Positions 50,978 through 60,010 are shown, counted from the first letter of the stretch. The stretch is 64,000 bases of DNA from Clostridioides difficile (GCF_900243075.1 NZ_OEZH01000097.1:1-64000), one strand, 5' to 3'. Numbers and translations: made by a program. The notes: generated by a model from the sequence alone, not told the origin.

Positions 50978-51166
50978 TTACATTTTTGAAATTTTCTTAT
51001 TAATTTTTTCTAGTTTTATTTGCAAAGATTCTAATATCTTTAATATATCTTCATCATTTAAATTGAATTGTTTTTTTAATTTTTCTTTAGATTTAGTAAT
51101 GTAATCTATTTTATCTTCAATATCTTTTTTTTCTATATAAAAATATTTTTTATCAGTACACTTCAT
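50978..51166 (-). CDS. Small coiled-coil hypothetical protein
   Basis: 62 residues from the ATG at 51166, with GGAG 11 bp upstream (a GTG four codons earlier overlaps that site). It is a charged helix (DIEDKIDYITKSKEKLKKQF, then KILESLQIKLEKINKKISKM). No family is recognised. Confidence 0.5.
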   Translation of the reverse strand: MKCTDKKYFYIEKKDIEDKIDYITKSKEKLKKQFNLNDEDILKILESLQIKLEKINKKISKM

Positions 51167-51194
51167 TTGTTGTATCACTCCAATATTTGCACAC

Positions 51195-51222
51195 TAAAAA
51201 AGTGCCCCAGGGGACACTTTTT
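51195..51222. terminator. GTCCCC-family hairpin after the secreted Trp-rich protein gene
   Basis: AAAAAAGTGCCCCAGGGGACACTTTTT, where G replaces T in the left arm; the outer AAAAAAGTG and CACTTTTT arms pair. It lies 45 bp past the stop codon of the Trp-rich protein gene. Confidence 0.75.
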
Positions 51223-51266
51223 AAATTTAATGTAACTGTTTAAATTTGCTTCTTGCTTTCTGAAAC

Positions 51267-53030
51267 TTATTTTACAGGACCTATATGCCAGTCATCATAT
51301 AAATTATTTTTAATATCAACATAATCATTTGTATTAATGCTCAGCATCCCTGTAGGAGTCCATACATCCATTACTTTAGAATTAGTTATATACTTTCCAT
51401 CCAAAAACCAAAGTGGTGTGAAATGCACTTTTGAGTTATATGTAGAATACTTATTATTCTTGAATACAAAACTTGAATCATAACCTATCTTTGTATTTTG
51501 TAAAACTCTATTATATTTCTCATAACTAAATTCTGGAAATGTAACAATTACATTTTGTGCTCCTGTCAAACTATTTTCGGGAGCATTATACCCCACTTTA
51601 GAATCTACAACAGTATCAACCCCATAACCCGATTTTATTTCTTTTCCATTATTTTTTGCTGTAGGAACACTAGAATCTGCTTTCAAATTCATTTTAGCAC
51701 TTAAAGTAACCTTATATGGTATCCACTTCCATTCCCACCAGCCCTCATCAACCCATTCGCCACTTCCTTCTCCATCACTATAATACACCCAATGTGATAC
51801 CCAATAACAGTCCCATTCTCCATATTCAGTAGATGTTGTTTGGTTCTCTGGTTTAGGTGGTACTTTATAATTATCTGGCTTTTTATCATTCGCAGTTGGG
51901 TCTGGAGGTGTTTTTTCTTCCAGATTATTTACATTAGCAACTATTTTAGACGTTTCACTTGTTGCATTTGATGAAACAGTAATAATTATTCTTTCTGGTG
52001 TTTTCGGTGTATGCCACTTTACCCATGCATATTGTTCTCCACCTTCTTTTGGTAAGTAAATATCTTCCATTGTATATGTCTTATCTTTTATTTTAAAACT
52101 TACATTTACAGGATGATCTGGGGTTCTATTTCTACCACTAACTAACACAGATGATATAACATCTGTATCAGTTCTATATTCATATTCTTTCGTGTCTGTA
52201 CCTTCTCCATCTTCATTTGGCTTAGGTGGTGTAGGTGTAGAGTCTGGTTTTATATCAATATCTGGTGGTTTTTCTTCTTCACTTTCATTTCCAAAGTAAA
52301 TTATACCTAAGCCTAGTTTATCTTTTATAGTAGAGTTCAATTGCTTATTGTTAGTAGTTCCCTTCCAAGCAGGAAAACCTAAGTCTGCATTTTCTAAAAA
52401 TAAAGCAAAAGGTAAATTTTTATGAGTAAAGGAAGGCATTTTTGACCTTAAAATACCTTTTAATTGTTCATCATATAATGCTGCTTCATGTGCTGTAAGT
52501 GCATATCTTTCACCTTTTATTGTACAATATCCAACTGGCTCTATTAAAAGCTTATATTTGCCACCAACTAACTCTTTATAATCCATACTCGTTAACTTTG
52601 CTAATGCATGTACAAACACTTCATCACAAAAATAAGCCTTTATCTTTTTCATATCAGGTTTACGACTATTACTTTTAATTATCACAGGAATATTTTTACT
52701 AAGTTTTTTACTTTCATACTCTTTCGTTGATGTACTATATCGTATCAATTTAGTTCCATTTTTATATTCTATTTTAGATACTTTTCCAAAATGATACTTT
52801 ACATTTGGATTTTTTACATTTGTAAAATCTATTGGAGTTGATACAGATTTTCTAGTTTCATCATCTATAATAGTTACTCTGACACCTTCTTCTCCAGGTG
52901 TCCATTTGTAACCTTTAATTACACCTCCCATATCACCACCACCAGTGTCTACATTTCCACCTCCTGCTCCAAAAATAACAGCTGGTGTTATAAGAAAAAT
53001 ACATAATAAGATTATTATTATTTTTTTCAA
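51267..53030 (-). CDS. Large secreted Trp-rich protein of the Tad locus
   Basis: 587 residues from the TTG at 53030, which has AAGGAG 8 bp upstream (the GTG at 53039 touches that site). A signal peptide (IIIILLCIFLITPAVIFGAG) is followed by a Gly-rich stretch, a beta-rich domain (60-235), a Pro-rich linker (KPPDIDIKPDSTPTPPKPNE), a domain with SSVLVSGRNRTPDHPVNVSF (310-390), a second Pro linker, and an unusual Trp/Tyr run (WDCYWVSHWVYYSD, then GEWVDEGWWEWKWIPY, near 420). The C-terminal 110 residues are beta-rich. By position it may be a pilus-tip or wall-exposed adhesin of the Tad system; no named family is certain. Confidence 0.6.
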   Translation of the reverse strand: MKKIIIILLCIFLITPAVIFGAGGGNVDTGGGDMGGVIKGYKWTPGEEGVRVTIIDDETRKSVSTPIDFTNVKNPNVKYHFGKVSKIEYKNGTKLIRYSTSTKEYESKKLSKNIPVIIKSNSRKPDMKKIKAYFCDEVFVHALAKLTSMDYKELVGGKYKLLIEPVGYCTIKGERYALTAHEAALYDEQLKGILRSKMPSFTHKNLPFALFLENADLGFPAWKGTTNNKQLNSTIKDKLGLGIIYFGNESEEEKPPDIDIKPDSTPTPPKPNEDGEGTDTKEYEYRTDTDVISSVLVSGRNRTPDHPVNVSFKIKDKTYTMEDIYLPKEGGEQYAWVKWHTPKTPERIIITVSSNATSETSKIVANVNNLEEKTPPDPTANDKKPDNYKVPPKPENQTTSTEYGEWDCYWVSHWVYYSDGEGSGEWVDEGWWEWKWIPYKVTLSAKMNLKADSSVPTAKNNGKEIKSGYGVDTVVDSKVGYNAPENSLTGAQNVIVTFPEFSYEKYNRVLQNTKIGYDSSFVFKNNKYSTYNSKVHFTPLWFLDGKYITNSKVMDVWTPTGMLSINTNDYVDIKNNLYDDWHIGPVK

Positions 53031-53057
53031 TATTTTCACTCCTTAAATCAAAAATAA

Positions 53058-53083
53058 AAAGAGTGTAAAAATTTACACTCTTT
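53058..53083 (-). terminator. Terminator after the CWB2 gene region boundary
   Basis: AAAGAGTGTAAA at 53058-53069 pairs exactly with TTTACACTCTTT at 53072-53083, with T-rich flank on the minus strand. It lies directly after the CWB2 stop codon and ahead of the Trp-rich gene. Confidence 0.85.
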
Positions 53084-53099
53084 AAAACTTTATATCAAA

Positions 53100-54134
53100 T
53101 TACATATCTGCTACTATATTCCCCCACTCGCCTTCCATTTCTACATATTCTTGAATGTTTCCATTGGAAGAGGTTATATTTTTATCATCTCCTTGATAAT
53201 TATTCTTTTCCTCTTCTCCATTTAAAACATTTAAACATCTATCAATTGTAGTATTGTTTACACCACCGATTACATCAAACTTATTCATTCCTTTTAATAC
53301 ACTTTTATCACTAATTTCATCAGCTAATACTATTGGTTTATTTTTTGCAATTGTAGAACCTGTTAATGCATCAATTAATGTATATGCTTTTGTTATATAA
53401 CACTCTTTCACATCTTTATAGAAATATGATATTACTTCTTTATTTGTTTTAAATCTATCTATACCACTTATTCTTACTGATTTTGTCTTACTCACTAAAT
53501 TATCACTCATGCTAGATTTTCCACCAATTACATAGGTCTTTAGTCCTTCTGTATTAAATGGAATATTATTTCCATCAGTAAGTATAATTGGAGTTTTATC
53601 TCTTACTGCTACAGATGCAACACTCATTGAATCTGCTTCTCCTTTATAGGCATTAGTAAGTATTACATTTTTCACCTTATTTATAGAATCTATTGCTTTT
53701 GCCACATTATAACTTGTTTCTATTCTATCTTTTCCACTAATTCTTTTAACTTCCATTCTTCTCATAGTTAGCATTTGTTCTACATCTGTACTAATAGAAT
53801 CTGCCCCACCAATTATGTACAGTTTAGTTACTGTGTTAAGTCTTTCAAGTGTTTCATTTGGAACATTATCCTTTTGAGTTAATAAAATTGGTGCATTTTC
53901 ACTTCCAGCTAAACCACTTGCACTAAGTCCATCAGCAATACTTTTATCTGAATTTACAATTATAGCAGTAGTATATTTCTGTTTATCTGCAATAAGACCT
54001 GCTGTTTCATATCTGTTTTTTCCAACTATTTTATCAATATCTTTAAGTTGCATTGCATTTGAAACTAATGTACTACTACCAACTAAAAATGTTACAGTCA
54101 ACCCTAATGATAATATTCTTTTCATAATTTTCAT
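53100..54134 (-). CDS. CWB2 cell-wall-binding protein (Cwp type) with GEWGN tail
   Basis: 344 residues. Signal peptide (ILSLGLTVTFLVGSSTLVSNA), then three CWB2 repeats: each has a GxxRxETA-like start (GKNRYETAGLIADKQ, SGKDRIETSYNVAKA, SGIDRFKTNKEVISY) and an IGG turn (LYIIGGADSIS, TYVIGGKSSMS, FDVIGGVNNTT). Three CWB2 domains form the trimer-like unit that binds teichoic-like polymer II in C. difficile. It has no extra functional domain apart from a polar tail ending QEYVEMEGEWGNIVADM, shared with the membrane protein encoded just upstream. The pair sits in the Tad operon, so it may tie a pilus to the wall. Confidence 0.9.
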   Translation of the reverse strand: MKIMKRILSLGLTVTFLVGSSTLVSNAMQLKDIDKIVGKNRYETAGLIADKQKYTTAIIVNSDKSIADGLSASGLAGSENAPILLTQKDNVPNETLERLNTVTKLYIIGGADSISTDVEQMLTMRRMEVKRISGKDRIETSYNVAKAIDSINKVKNVILTNAYKGEADSMSVASVAVRDKTPIILTDGNNIPFNTEGLKTYVIGGKSSMSDNLVSKTKSVRISGIDRFKTNKEVISYFYKDVKECYITKAYTLIDALTGSTIAKNKPIVLADEISDKSVLKGMNKFDVIGGVNNTTIDRCLNVLNGEEEKNNYQGDDKNITSSNGNIQEYVEMEGEWGNIVADM

Positions 54135-54178
54135 AAATTTTCCCCCTCATAAATAACTTAACTTTATTATATATTAAA

Positions 54179-54709
54179 CTATCTCATATTTGCTATTATA
54201 TTTCCCCATTCACCTTCCATTTTAACATCTTCTTGTATATTACCTGGATTCAATATTTCTTCATTATTATTACTTTCTTCATTCTCACTAATATCCTCAG
54301 ACCCTTGATTATTAGAATTATGTATCACTTCATCTTTTGCATCACTTGGTCTTTTTACTGGTCTTGTTTTCTTTTGTATTTCTTCTTTAGTTCCATTTTC
54401 TCCTTTAGAATTGTTATTTATCTTTTTATCTATATCCTTACCTTTATTTTCAAACTTTTCATCTTTGCTCTTGGTATTATTTAACTCCCCTATAGTTATA
54501 GACTCTTTAGAAGTATCTATTTTGGGGACATTTATTTCATCACCTTTTTTAATGTCAGTTTCATGTTCTTTTTTATATTCTTTAGCTACAGGTATTTCTT
54601 TTTTTTGTTTCATCAATAATAAAGACAATAACAATACCATACACATTGTTAATACTATGCTACACATAATTATTGTTTTTTTTTTGATATTTATATTTAA
54701 TTTTTTCAT
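54179..54709 (-). CDS. Membrane-anchored polar protein with GEWGN tail
   Basis: 176 residues. A single N-terminal membrane helix (IIMCSIVLTMCMVLLLSLLL) is followed by 130 mainly polar, charged residues that are probably disordered, and the tail NIQEDVKMEGEWGNIIANMR. This last 20-residue stretch matches the C-terminus of the CWB2 protein encoded 45 bp downstream in about 14 of 17 positions. The tail may be a docking tag for a common partner of the pilus machine. No family is recognised elsewhere in the protein. Confidence 0.6.
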   Translation of the reverse strand: MKKLNINIKKKTIIMCSIVLTMCMVLLLSLLLMKQKKEIPVAKEYKKEHETDIKKGDEINVPKIDTSKESITIGELNNTKSKDEKFENKGKDIDKKINNNSKGENGTKEEIQKKTRPVKRPSDAKDEVIHNSNNQGSEDISENEESNNNEEILNPGNIQEDVKMEGEWGNIIANMR

Positions 54710-54734
54710 AATAAAAATCCTCTCTAAATTAAGT

Positions 54735-54989
54735 TTAATTCACCTCTTCACATCCGATAGATTTAGCATATTTTCTTAATTTTTCACTTTTTATATCATC
54801 TTTACAATCAAATATCAATATTTTCTTCTCTCCACTATCTTTTACATATTTTAAGTATTGTTCTTCAGTATAATATCTTCGATTGGTTGGAGTTCTAAAT
54901 GCAATTAGTTTTTTATCTTTATCCCAACGCATCAGAGTCTTAACTGATATACCTAGTTTTTGTGCAAATTCAGATGGTTTATATGGCAC
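54735..54989 (-). CDS. Truncated IS607-type MerR-like HTH protein
   Basis: 84 residues, GTG start behind GAAGGTG. Residues 1-50 (MPYKPSEFAQKLGISVKTLM and FRTPTNRRYYTEEQYLKYVK) match the MerR-like HTH of IS607 TnpA serine recombinases. After it KKILIFDCKDDIKSEKLRKY stands where the catalytic YxRVSS(x)Q region would begin; the catalytic Ser is absent and the protein stops at once. It is therefore a recombinase HTH kept as a regulator. Five 10-bp direct repeats lie 42-91 bp upstream and are plausible binding sites. It stands inside the Tad operon, upstream of the tail-bearing proteins. Confidence 0.75.
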   Translation of the reverse strand: MPYKPSEFAQKLGISVKTLMRWDKDKKLIAFRTPTNRRYYTEEQYLKYVKDSGEKKILIFDCKDDIKSEKLRKYAKSIGCEEVN

Positions 54990-55030
54990 TATTTATCACC
55001 TTCTTATTATTACTCTATATTTATAGTATA

Positions 55031-55080
55031 CCATACAATTCCATATTTGTCCATATTTGTCCATATTTGTCCATATTTTT
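55031..55080. repeat. Five 10-bp direct repeats (iterons)
   Basis: CCATACAATT, then three times CCATATTTGT, then CCATATTTTT, head to tail at exactly 10 bp. The period of about one helical turn puts all copies on one DNA face, as needed for cooperative protein binding. They lie between the last TadE-like gene and the HTH gene. Confidence 0.75.
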
Positions 55081-55093
55081 TTGAGTTATATAA

Positions 55094-55627
55094 CTAATAT
55101 TTAGACGTGTAAGCTGAACTTACATTTACATCTTTTTTTGCATAACTTGTTTTTCCATTATAATTTGATGGAATTTCTAATGTAAGTTGACCATTTACTC
55201 TATATTTTTCTAATTTTGTTTTGTCACTTGGAGCAAGTTGTCTATTTAATATATTTATTTTAATATCAGACAATTTAAACTCAATTTTATCTCCATTGTA
55301 TTTTATAAGTTGTCCTTCTTCCTCTACTAATCCTAGTGATTTTTTAAGTTGTTCTACTACATTTCCTTTATCTATATTCTGCTCCCACTTATCAGACTTA
55401 TCTAATTTGTATGCAGCACTATATCCTTCTCGTATACAAGGATATACCTCATCATAATTTTCTGTTGAGACATCAGTTACAGATGTCTCAAAAGCATTTC
55501 TTACACCAAAAGCAACTATTTGTAACCTAATTTTTTCAAAATATAGACTAATAATTAATACTAGAACTAAAATAACTCCAAGAATAACTATATTAACAGC
55601 TCCCTTTTCATCCCTCAATTTCTCCAA
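55094..55627 (-). CDS. TadE/TadF-like pseudopilin
   Basis: 177 residues. A short basic N-terminus (MEKLRDEKGAVNI) is followed by one membrane helix (VILGVILVLVLIISLYFEKI) and an extracellular domain with Tyr and Lys. TadE/F proteins have this form (positive head, hydrophobic helix, small exported domain) and are minor pilins of Tad systems. Its start lies 13 bp inside the preceding TadE-like gene, consistent with coupling. Confidence 0.75.
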   Translation of the reverse strand: MEKLRDEKGAVNIVILGVILVLVLIISLYFEKIRLQIVAFGVRNAFETSVTDVSTENYDEVYPCIREGYSAAYKLDKSDKWEQNIDKGNVVEQLKKSLGLVEEEGQLIKYNGDKIEFKLSDIKINILNRQLAPSDKTKLEKYRVNGQLTLEIPSNYNGKTSYAKKDVNVSSAYTSKY

Positions 55628-56031
55628 TACACTTCACTCCTTCCAGAATGGCTTCCATGTAAAGGTACTGGAAAACGACCAAAATCAAAAAAACCTATAT
55701 CAATAGTTTTTTCAACTCTAACCTTTATTTCTTCATTTAATTGTACTTTCTTAGTTCCTGTTATATATTTATTGTCCCAAATTATTTTATCAGGTTTAAC
55801 AAGGTTATCTTCTAAGTTTTTTATCTTTTTATCAATATCTTTATCTATTTCTCCAGTTATTTGTGCTTCTCTAACTATTTCTTTAGCGAAATTATTTAAT
55901 TGAACTTTTGTATCAAGTGCTGGGAATATGACAAATCCTAGTGAAATAAAAAGGGATGCTACAATTGCTATTAATATAACCCCAACTGTAGAATCTATAA
56001 ACCCTCTTTCATCTTTTAATAAATTTTTCAT
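55615..56031 (-). CDS. TadE-like minor pilin (DUF4320-like)
   Basis: 138 residues. The N-terminus MKNLLKDERGFIDSTVGVIL followed by IAIVASLFISLGFVIFPALD is the pilin-like membrane segment. The remainder is a soluble domain rich in Lys and Asp ending FPVPLHGSHSGRSEVYWRN. It resembles DUF4320/TadE-type proteins found next to TadB/TadC genes in Firmicute elements. AAGGAGG precedes the ATG. It follows tadC by 15 bp. Confidence 0.75.
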   Translation of the reverse strand: MKNLLKDERGFIDSTVGVILIAIVASLFISLGFVIFPALDTKVQLNNFAKEIVREAQITGEIDKDIDKKIKNLEDNLVKPDKIIWDNKYITGTKKVQLNEEIKVRVEKTIDIGFFDFGRFPVPLHGSHSGRSEVYWRN

Positions 56032-56046
56032 ATTTAGTTTACCTCC

Positions 56047-56910
56047 TTAAAATAATTCCTTTGAATATTTTAAAAATAAACTAGCAAATGCAACAAGAAT
56101 AATCATAACAATAACGGTTAACATAATTATTTCATATTTTGCTACTTTAGATTTTTGCCCCAAAGCAATACTACTTAATTCTTCAAATTCAAATTTTTCC
56201 AATTTATCAGATAAGTTACTAAAATATGAAACTTCATCATTTCCATCTATTACACCTATTAGCCCAATAATAACTTCTGTTAAATATGAACTACCTATTC
56301 TTGTATCAAACCTTTTTAATGCTTGTTTATCACTACCAGATTTCATATCTGCTAGTGTTATCTCTAATTCTTCTGCAAAATCTGTATTTGCAAATTCCTT
56401 ATATCCTTCAAATATTCTCACAAGATTTCTGGTATGTTCTAATTCTATTGCTAATGTCGCTGAAAAGTCTGCTAGATTACATTCAATTTTTCTTTTTTTA
56501 TCTTTAAGCAATCTATATGGTTTTTTTATTTCTACACGAAAAGCATATATAGCTAAAATTATCCAAATTACACTAACAGATGGCATAATTAAATATGTGG
56601 GTATAAAAAAAATAAGCATTATAATTGAACTTACAAAAGCATTTGCAATAAAAGTCTCAGGTGATAATCTTATCCCTGAGACTTTTAATAAATAACTTAT
56701 CTTTTCTTTTCTTTCTTCACTTATTTTAATAAACTTTGATAACTTTATAGCCATATGAGTAGTAAGATTATCAATATATTTTCCATCTTTATTCATTTTT
56801 AATACTTTACCCATTATTTTGTTATTTCTATATGTTGGGATATTAAGTATCTCTGCTAATATCAAGTAAATCGCTATAGCCAATAATACTATTGTAATTA
56901 GTAATGACAA
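56047..56910 (-). CDS. TadC-like type II secretion F-family protein
   Basis: About 287 residues from a TTG at 56910, 7 bp after AAGGAGG; a GTG two codons earlier lies against that site. Membrane helices occur near 5-22, 90-125 and 265-285 (IIMLTVIVMIILVAFASLFL). The cytoplasmic part (EEFKFEELSSIALGQKSKVA) has the T2SSF/TadC pattern. TadC forms the inner-membrane platform with TadB. The gene starts 9 bp after tadB. Confidence 0.85.
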   Translation of the reverse strand: MSLLITIVLLAIAIYLILAEILNIPTYRNNKIMGKVLKMNKDGKYIDNLTTHMAIKLSKFIKISEERKEKISYLLKVSGIRLSPETFIANAFVSSIIMLIFFIPTYLIMPSVSVIWIILAIYAFRVEIKKPYRLLKDKKRKIECNLADFSATLAIELEHTRNLVRIFEGYKEFANTDFAEELEITLADMKSGSDKQALKRFDTRIGSSYLTEVIIGLIGVIDGNDEVSYFSNLSDKLEKFEFEELSSIALGQKSKVAKYEIIMLTVIVMIILVAFASLFLKYSKELF

Positions 56911-56925
56911 ATCCACACCTCCTTA

Positions 56926-57873
56926 TTATTTCAACATTTTATAATCTACAGGTTTTTTCAGTCTTAAAACACCATGTATACAAATAAATGTCATTAATAC
57001 TGCAATCGCAACACAAATTCTACCAAGATTAGTGAACATTAATATATCGAATAAATCTCTTTTTAAAAAGTAAAAAATCCCAAATAGTGAATAACATCCA
57101 ATAACTAATGTATAGAAATTTCTAATTGGTTCAATAAGTTCATTTTCACATTTTTTATTAAGAACTTTTACCTTTGAGAATTTTTTTACAATCCCTTTTA
57201 AGGGAGATTTTAATACATTATCATTTTGGCAATCAATTACTCTCTTTATCCATTCTTTAAAAATATCATCATCAATTCTATCTTTCAATTTTACTAATAC
57301 TTTTTTTACATCGGGTTCTAGCCCAACCCCAATTAGAAAAAATTCAAATTCTTTCCTAATTGATGGTTCAAACTCTTCTATATTATCTTGTACTGCTGTT
57401 ATTATATTACTAGTTCTCATATATGTATTTGTAATACTAAATAAAGCACTTTCAAGATTATGGCTAATTTGACTCTTATAGTGACCTTCTGATATTTTTA
57501 TGTATTGAAATGGAATCATAAAAAAACCAATTGCCAAAATCGGAACCAGAAATATATTCCCTATTAATAAAGATAAAAAAATTCCTACTACAGATAAAAA
57601 AACTGATGTCAAACAAATAGTAGAAAACATTGTTGTTCTTCCAGTAGATTTTAATATTTTTCTAGTGTCTTTTATAAGCAAAACAATGGTGTTTTCTTTT
57701 TTTTCTAAATTAGCCATTTTAATTTTATCTTTTATAGTATATTCTTTTTTTTGTGGATTAAAAAAATACAATATTCTTTTTTTAATATCGTCTTTAGATA
57801 TATCAAGTATTTCAAACATAGCTATTACAACAAACACAAAAACAATTATATTTTTAATCACATTTATCACCAT
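56926..57873 (-). CDS. TadB-like inner-membrane platform protein
   Basis: 315 residues. The N-terminal helix (VIKNIIVFVFVVIAMFEILD), two mid helices (near 80-125) and two C-terminal helices (YTLVIGCYSLFGIFYFLK and RICVAIAVLMTFICIHGVL) surround a cytoplasmic T2SSF-type domain (YKSQISHNLESALFSITNTY, FLIGVGLEPDVKKVLV). It overlaps the CpaF gene by up to 20 bp. The start is uncertain: ATG at 57873 or GTG at 57861. Confidence 0.82.
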   Translation of the reverse strand: MVINVIKNIIVFVFVVIAMFEILDISKDDIKKRILYFFNPQKKEYTIKDKIKMANLEKKENTIVLLIKDTRKILKSTGRTTMFSTICLTSVFLSVVGIFLSLLIGNIFLVPILAIGFFMIPFQYIKISEGHYKSQISHNLESALFSITNTYMRTSNIITAVQDNIEEFEPSIRKEFEFFLIGVGLEPDVKKVLVKLKDRIDDDIFKEWIKRVIDCQNDNVLKSPLKGIVKKFSKVKVLNKKCENELIEPIRNFYTLVIGCYSLFGIFYFLKRDLFDILMFTNLGRICVAIAVLMTFICIHGVLRLKKPVDYKMLK

Positions 57874-59236
57874 CCTTCCAATTTAAAAGTCTGTCTAATT
57901 CTTCTTTGGGGATATTGTTTAACTTTAATATATTTTGTGATTGCTCTGATATATTATTTATCTTTTTAAACTCTCCTTTTATATGTCTTTCTCCATTTAT
58001 AATAAAATCTTCTATTTCATTAAATTCAAAAAGAGTATTTTCTCTAATATTACCTTCAAAATCTATAATAGTCTCTTTTATTTCCATAACTCTTTTTGAT
58101 TCTAAAGTATCTTTTAATTTTTTCTGAAAAACAATAATTGGAAATGCTTTTATTACTCCTCTTAATAAAGTATCATAATCCATTTTTGATTTTTCTTTAC
58201 ATAAATCAACTAATCTAGGATAAGTGTCTGTAGCTGAATTTGAATGTGTTGTTGATAAAATTGGAATACCTATATTAGCAGCTTTCTTAGCAGAATCGGC
58301 TTCCTTCCCTTTCATTTCTGAGACTATCAAATAGTTTGGGTTCATTGTGAGTGACAATTCAATTAACTTATCTTGGTCTATATCATGACTATGTTTTGTT
58401 ACCAGATGTATTACTTCATTTTTAGGTATAGCATCTTTATCATATTTTACAAAATCAAACTCTCTAACATCTTCCTCTATTGTAATAAGTCTATCATCAT
58501 CCTCTATTGTATTTTCTACTATTAATGATGCTGTTGTTGTTTTTCCACTTCCAGTAGGTCCAGCTATACATATACTCATTCCATATTTATAAAATGTTTT
58601 TATTGCATAAAACATTTCTTCTGATGCAGTTCCCTTTTTAATATATTCTTCTTCACTCATATGTTCTGGATTAACAATACGAATTGATACAGCAACTCCT
58701 TTATCTTTATCAGTTATACCCATACCAACAGCAGTGATTCTTATATTACCATCTAAATGCCCTCTTACAATAGGATTAGCATTATCAAATACAATATCCG
58801 AACATTTTCTAAGCATCCTTTTTACTATATTTTCAGCATGTTCTGGTGACCTAAAACAATTTTTCACATGTTCTTTCTTACCATTTTTATATTTTACAAT
58901 TATTGATTTCCAATGATTTGAATTAATTTCTTCTATGTCATCCCTAACAATATACTTATTATTTATTATTTTCTTATATAGGTATTTATCATAACATCCA
59001 AAACCTGCCATTTCAGAAATTAATTTATCTATTAATTCATCTTCTGATATTTCTTCTGTATATAATGAATTGTCATTTATATATTTTCTTATATAAGGAA
59101 TCATTTCTTCTCTATCATCTAAAGCTTTTGTATATATTCTATACATATACTCTTGTACTTCATCAAGTATTGAATAAAAATCTTTATTATTTTTTTTATC
59201 ATTAAAAAACTTATTATTAAGTAAATTTCTTCCCAT
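57854..59236 (-). CDS. CpaF/TadA-type secretion ATPase
   Basis: 460 residues. The N-terminal helical domain (residues 1-130) precedes the RecA-like motor: Walker A IAGPTGSGKTTTASLI near residue 222, Asp box RLITIEEDVREFD near 245, Walker B with Glu in NYLIVSEMKGKEADS near 302, and a His box (STTHSNSATDTYPRL near 328). This order is that of TadA/CpaF (VirB11-like) ATPases that extend Flp pili. It stands between tadZ and tadB in the conserved Tad order. Confidence 0.93.
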   Translation of the reverse strand: MGRNLLNNKFFNDKKNNKDFYSILDEVQEYMYRIYTKALDDREEMIPYIRKYINDNSLYTEEISEDELIDKLISEMAGFGCYDKYLYKKIINNKYIVRDDIEEINSNHWKSIIVKYKNGKKEHVKNCFRSPEHAENIVKRMLRKCSDIVFDNANPIVRGHLDGNIRITAVGMGITDKDKGVAVSIRIVNPEHMSEEEYIKKGTASEEMFYAIKTFYKYGMSICIAGPTGSGKTTTASLIVENTIEDDDRLITIEEDVREFDFVKYDKDAIPKNEVIHLVTKHSHDIDQDKLIELSLTMNPNYLIVSEMKGKEADSAKKAANIGIPILSTTHSNSATDTYPRLVDLCKEKSKMDYDTLLRGVIKAFPIIVFQKKLKDTLESKRVMEIKETIIDFEGNIRENTLFEFNEIEDFIINGERHIKGEFKKINNISEQSQNILKLNNIPKEELDRLLNWKDGDKCD

Positions 59237-59239
59237 TTA

Positions 59240-60010
59240 TTACTTCCTCCAAATTTTAAAACCTTTTACCTCCTTATTTTCATTTAAAATTACAGCTGTT
59301 AATTTTCTGACTGTATCATTATATAAGTAACTTTTTTTACTCTTCAAATTATAGAATAATTCTCCACCCATCATTTGAGTTCTAAGTTCATCATTATATG
59401 GTAGTTCATACTTTATATCATATATATCTTTTACTATTTCAATAGAATCATCAGATTTAAAATTTGATAAAACCTTTATATGCTTTTCAAAATTAAATCT
59501 TTTATCTATTAGTAATGGTGTATTAGAATCAAAATATGAGATTGATTTTAGTGTAGGACTCATTAATCTTATTACTATATCAGATATTTCTAATGAGATA
59601 GAGGATATTAAGTCAACCACAAAATGACTAGAGCAATCTACAATTATATAATCTGTTATTTGTAACATATTTCTTATTAAATCTTTAACTTTATTTTCTC
59701 CATATTCTGGATATGTTGTTATATTTTCCCTTTCTCTATATCCTAACAAACTTATATAGCTGTTTTTTTCTAAATAAATACTGTTTTTAAGTATAATATC
59801 TTCATCAATTATTGTTGCAGACAAAATATTTCCTAATGATTTTTTTTCAGCATGTCCTGGTAAAATAATGTTCATAGTTGGACAGAACAAATCTGGGAAC
59901 AAAACAATTACATTCTTTTTTTTAGCAGATAACTCTTTTGCCAATTTTACACTAAAAGTTGTTTTTCCACTAAATGGATCACCCCATATAGAAATAATTC
60001 TATTACTCAT
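59240..60010 (-). CDS. TadZ/CpaE-like ATPase-fold protein
   Basis: 256 residues. P-loop GDPFSGKTTFSVKLAKELSA (residues 11-20) of the deviant MinD/ParA type, a Walker B-like strand YIIVDCSSHFV near 121 and a C-terminal region without clear motifs. TadZ/CpaE places the Tad machine at a site on the membrane. It precedes CpaF by 3 bp, as in other Tad loci. AGGAGG is 6 bp before the ATG. Confidence 0.85.
   Translation of the reverse strand: MSNRIISIWGDPFSGKTTFSVKLAKELSAKKKNVIVLFPDLFCPTMNIILPGHAEKKSLGNILSATIIDEDIILKNSIYLEKNSYISLLGYRERENITTYPEYGENKVKDLIRNMLQITDYIIVDCSSHFVVDLISSISLEISDIVIRLMSPTLKSISYFDSNTPLLIDKRFNFEKHIKVLSNFKSDDSIEIVKDIYDIKYELPYNDELRTQMMGGELFYNLKSKKSYLYNDTVRKLTAVILNENKEVKGFKIWRK

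Noticed and set aside
55031-55080. CRISPR-like array
   Set aside because: The repeats are only 10 bp and directly adjacent, with no spacers and no cas genes; they are iteron-like.
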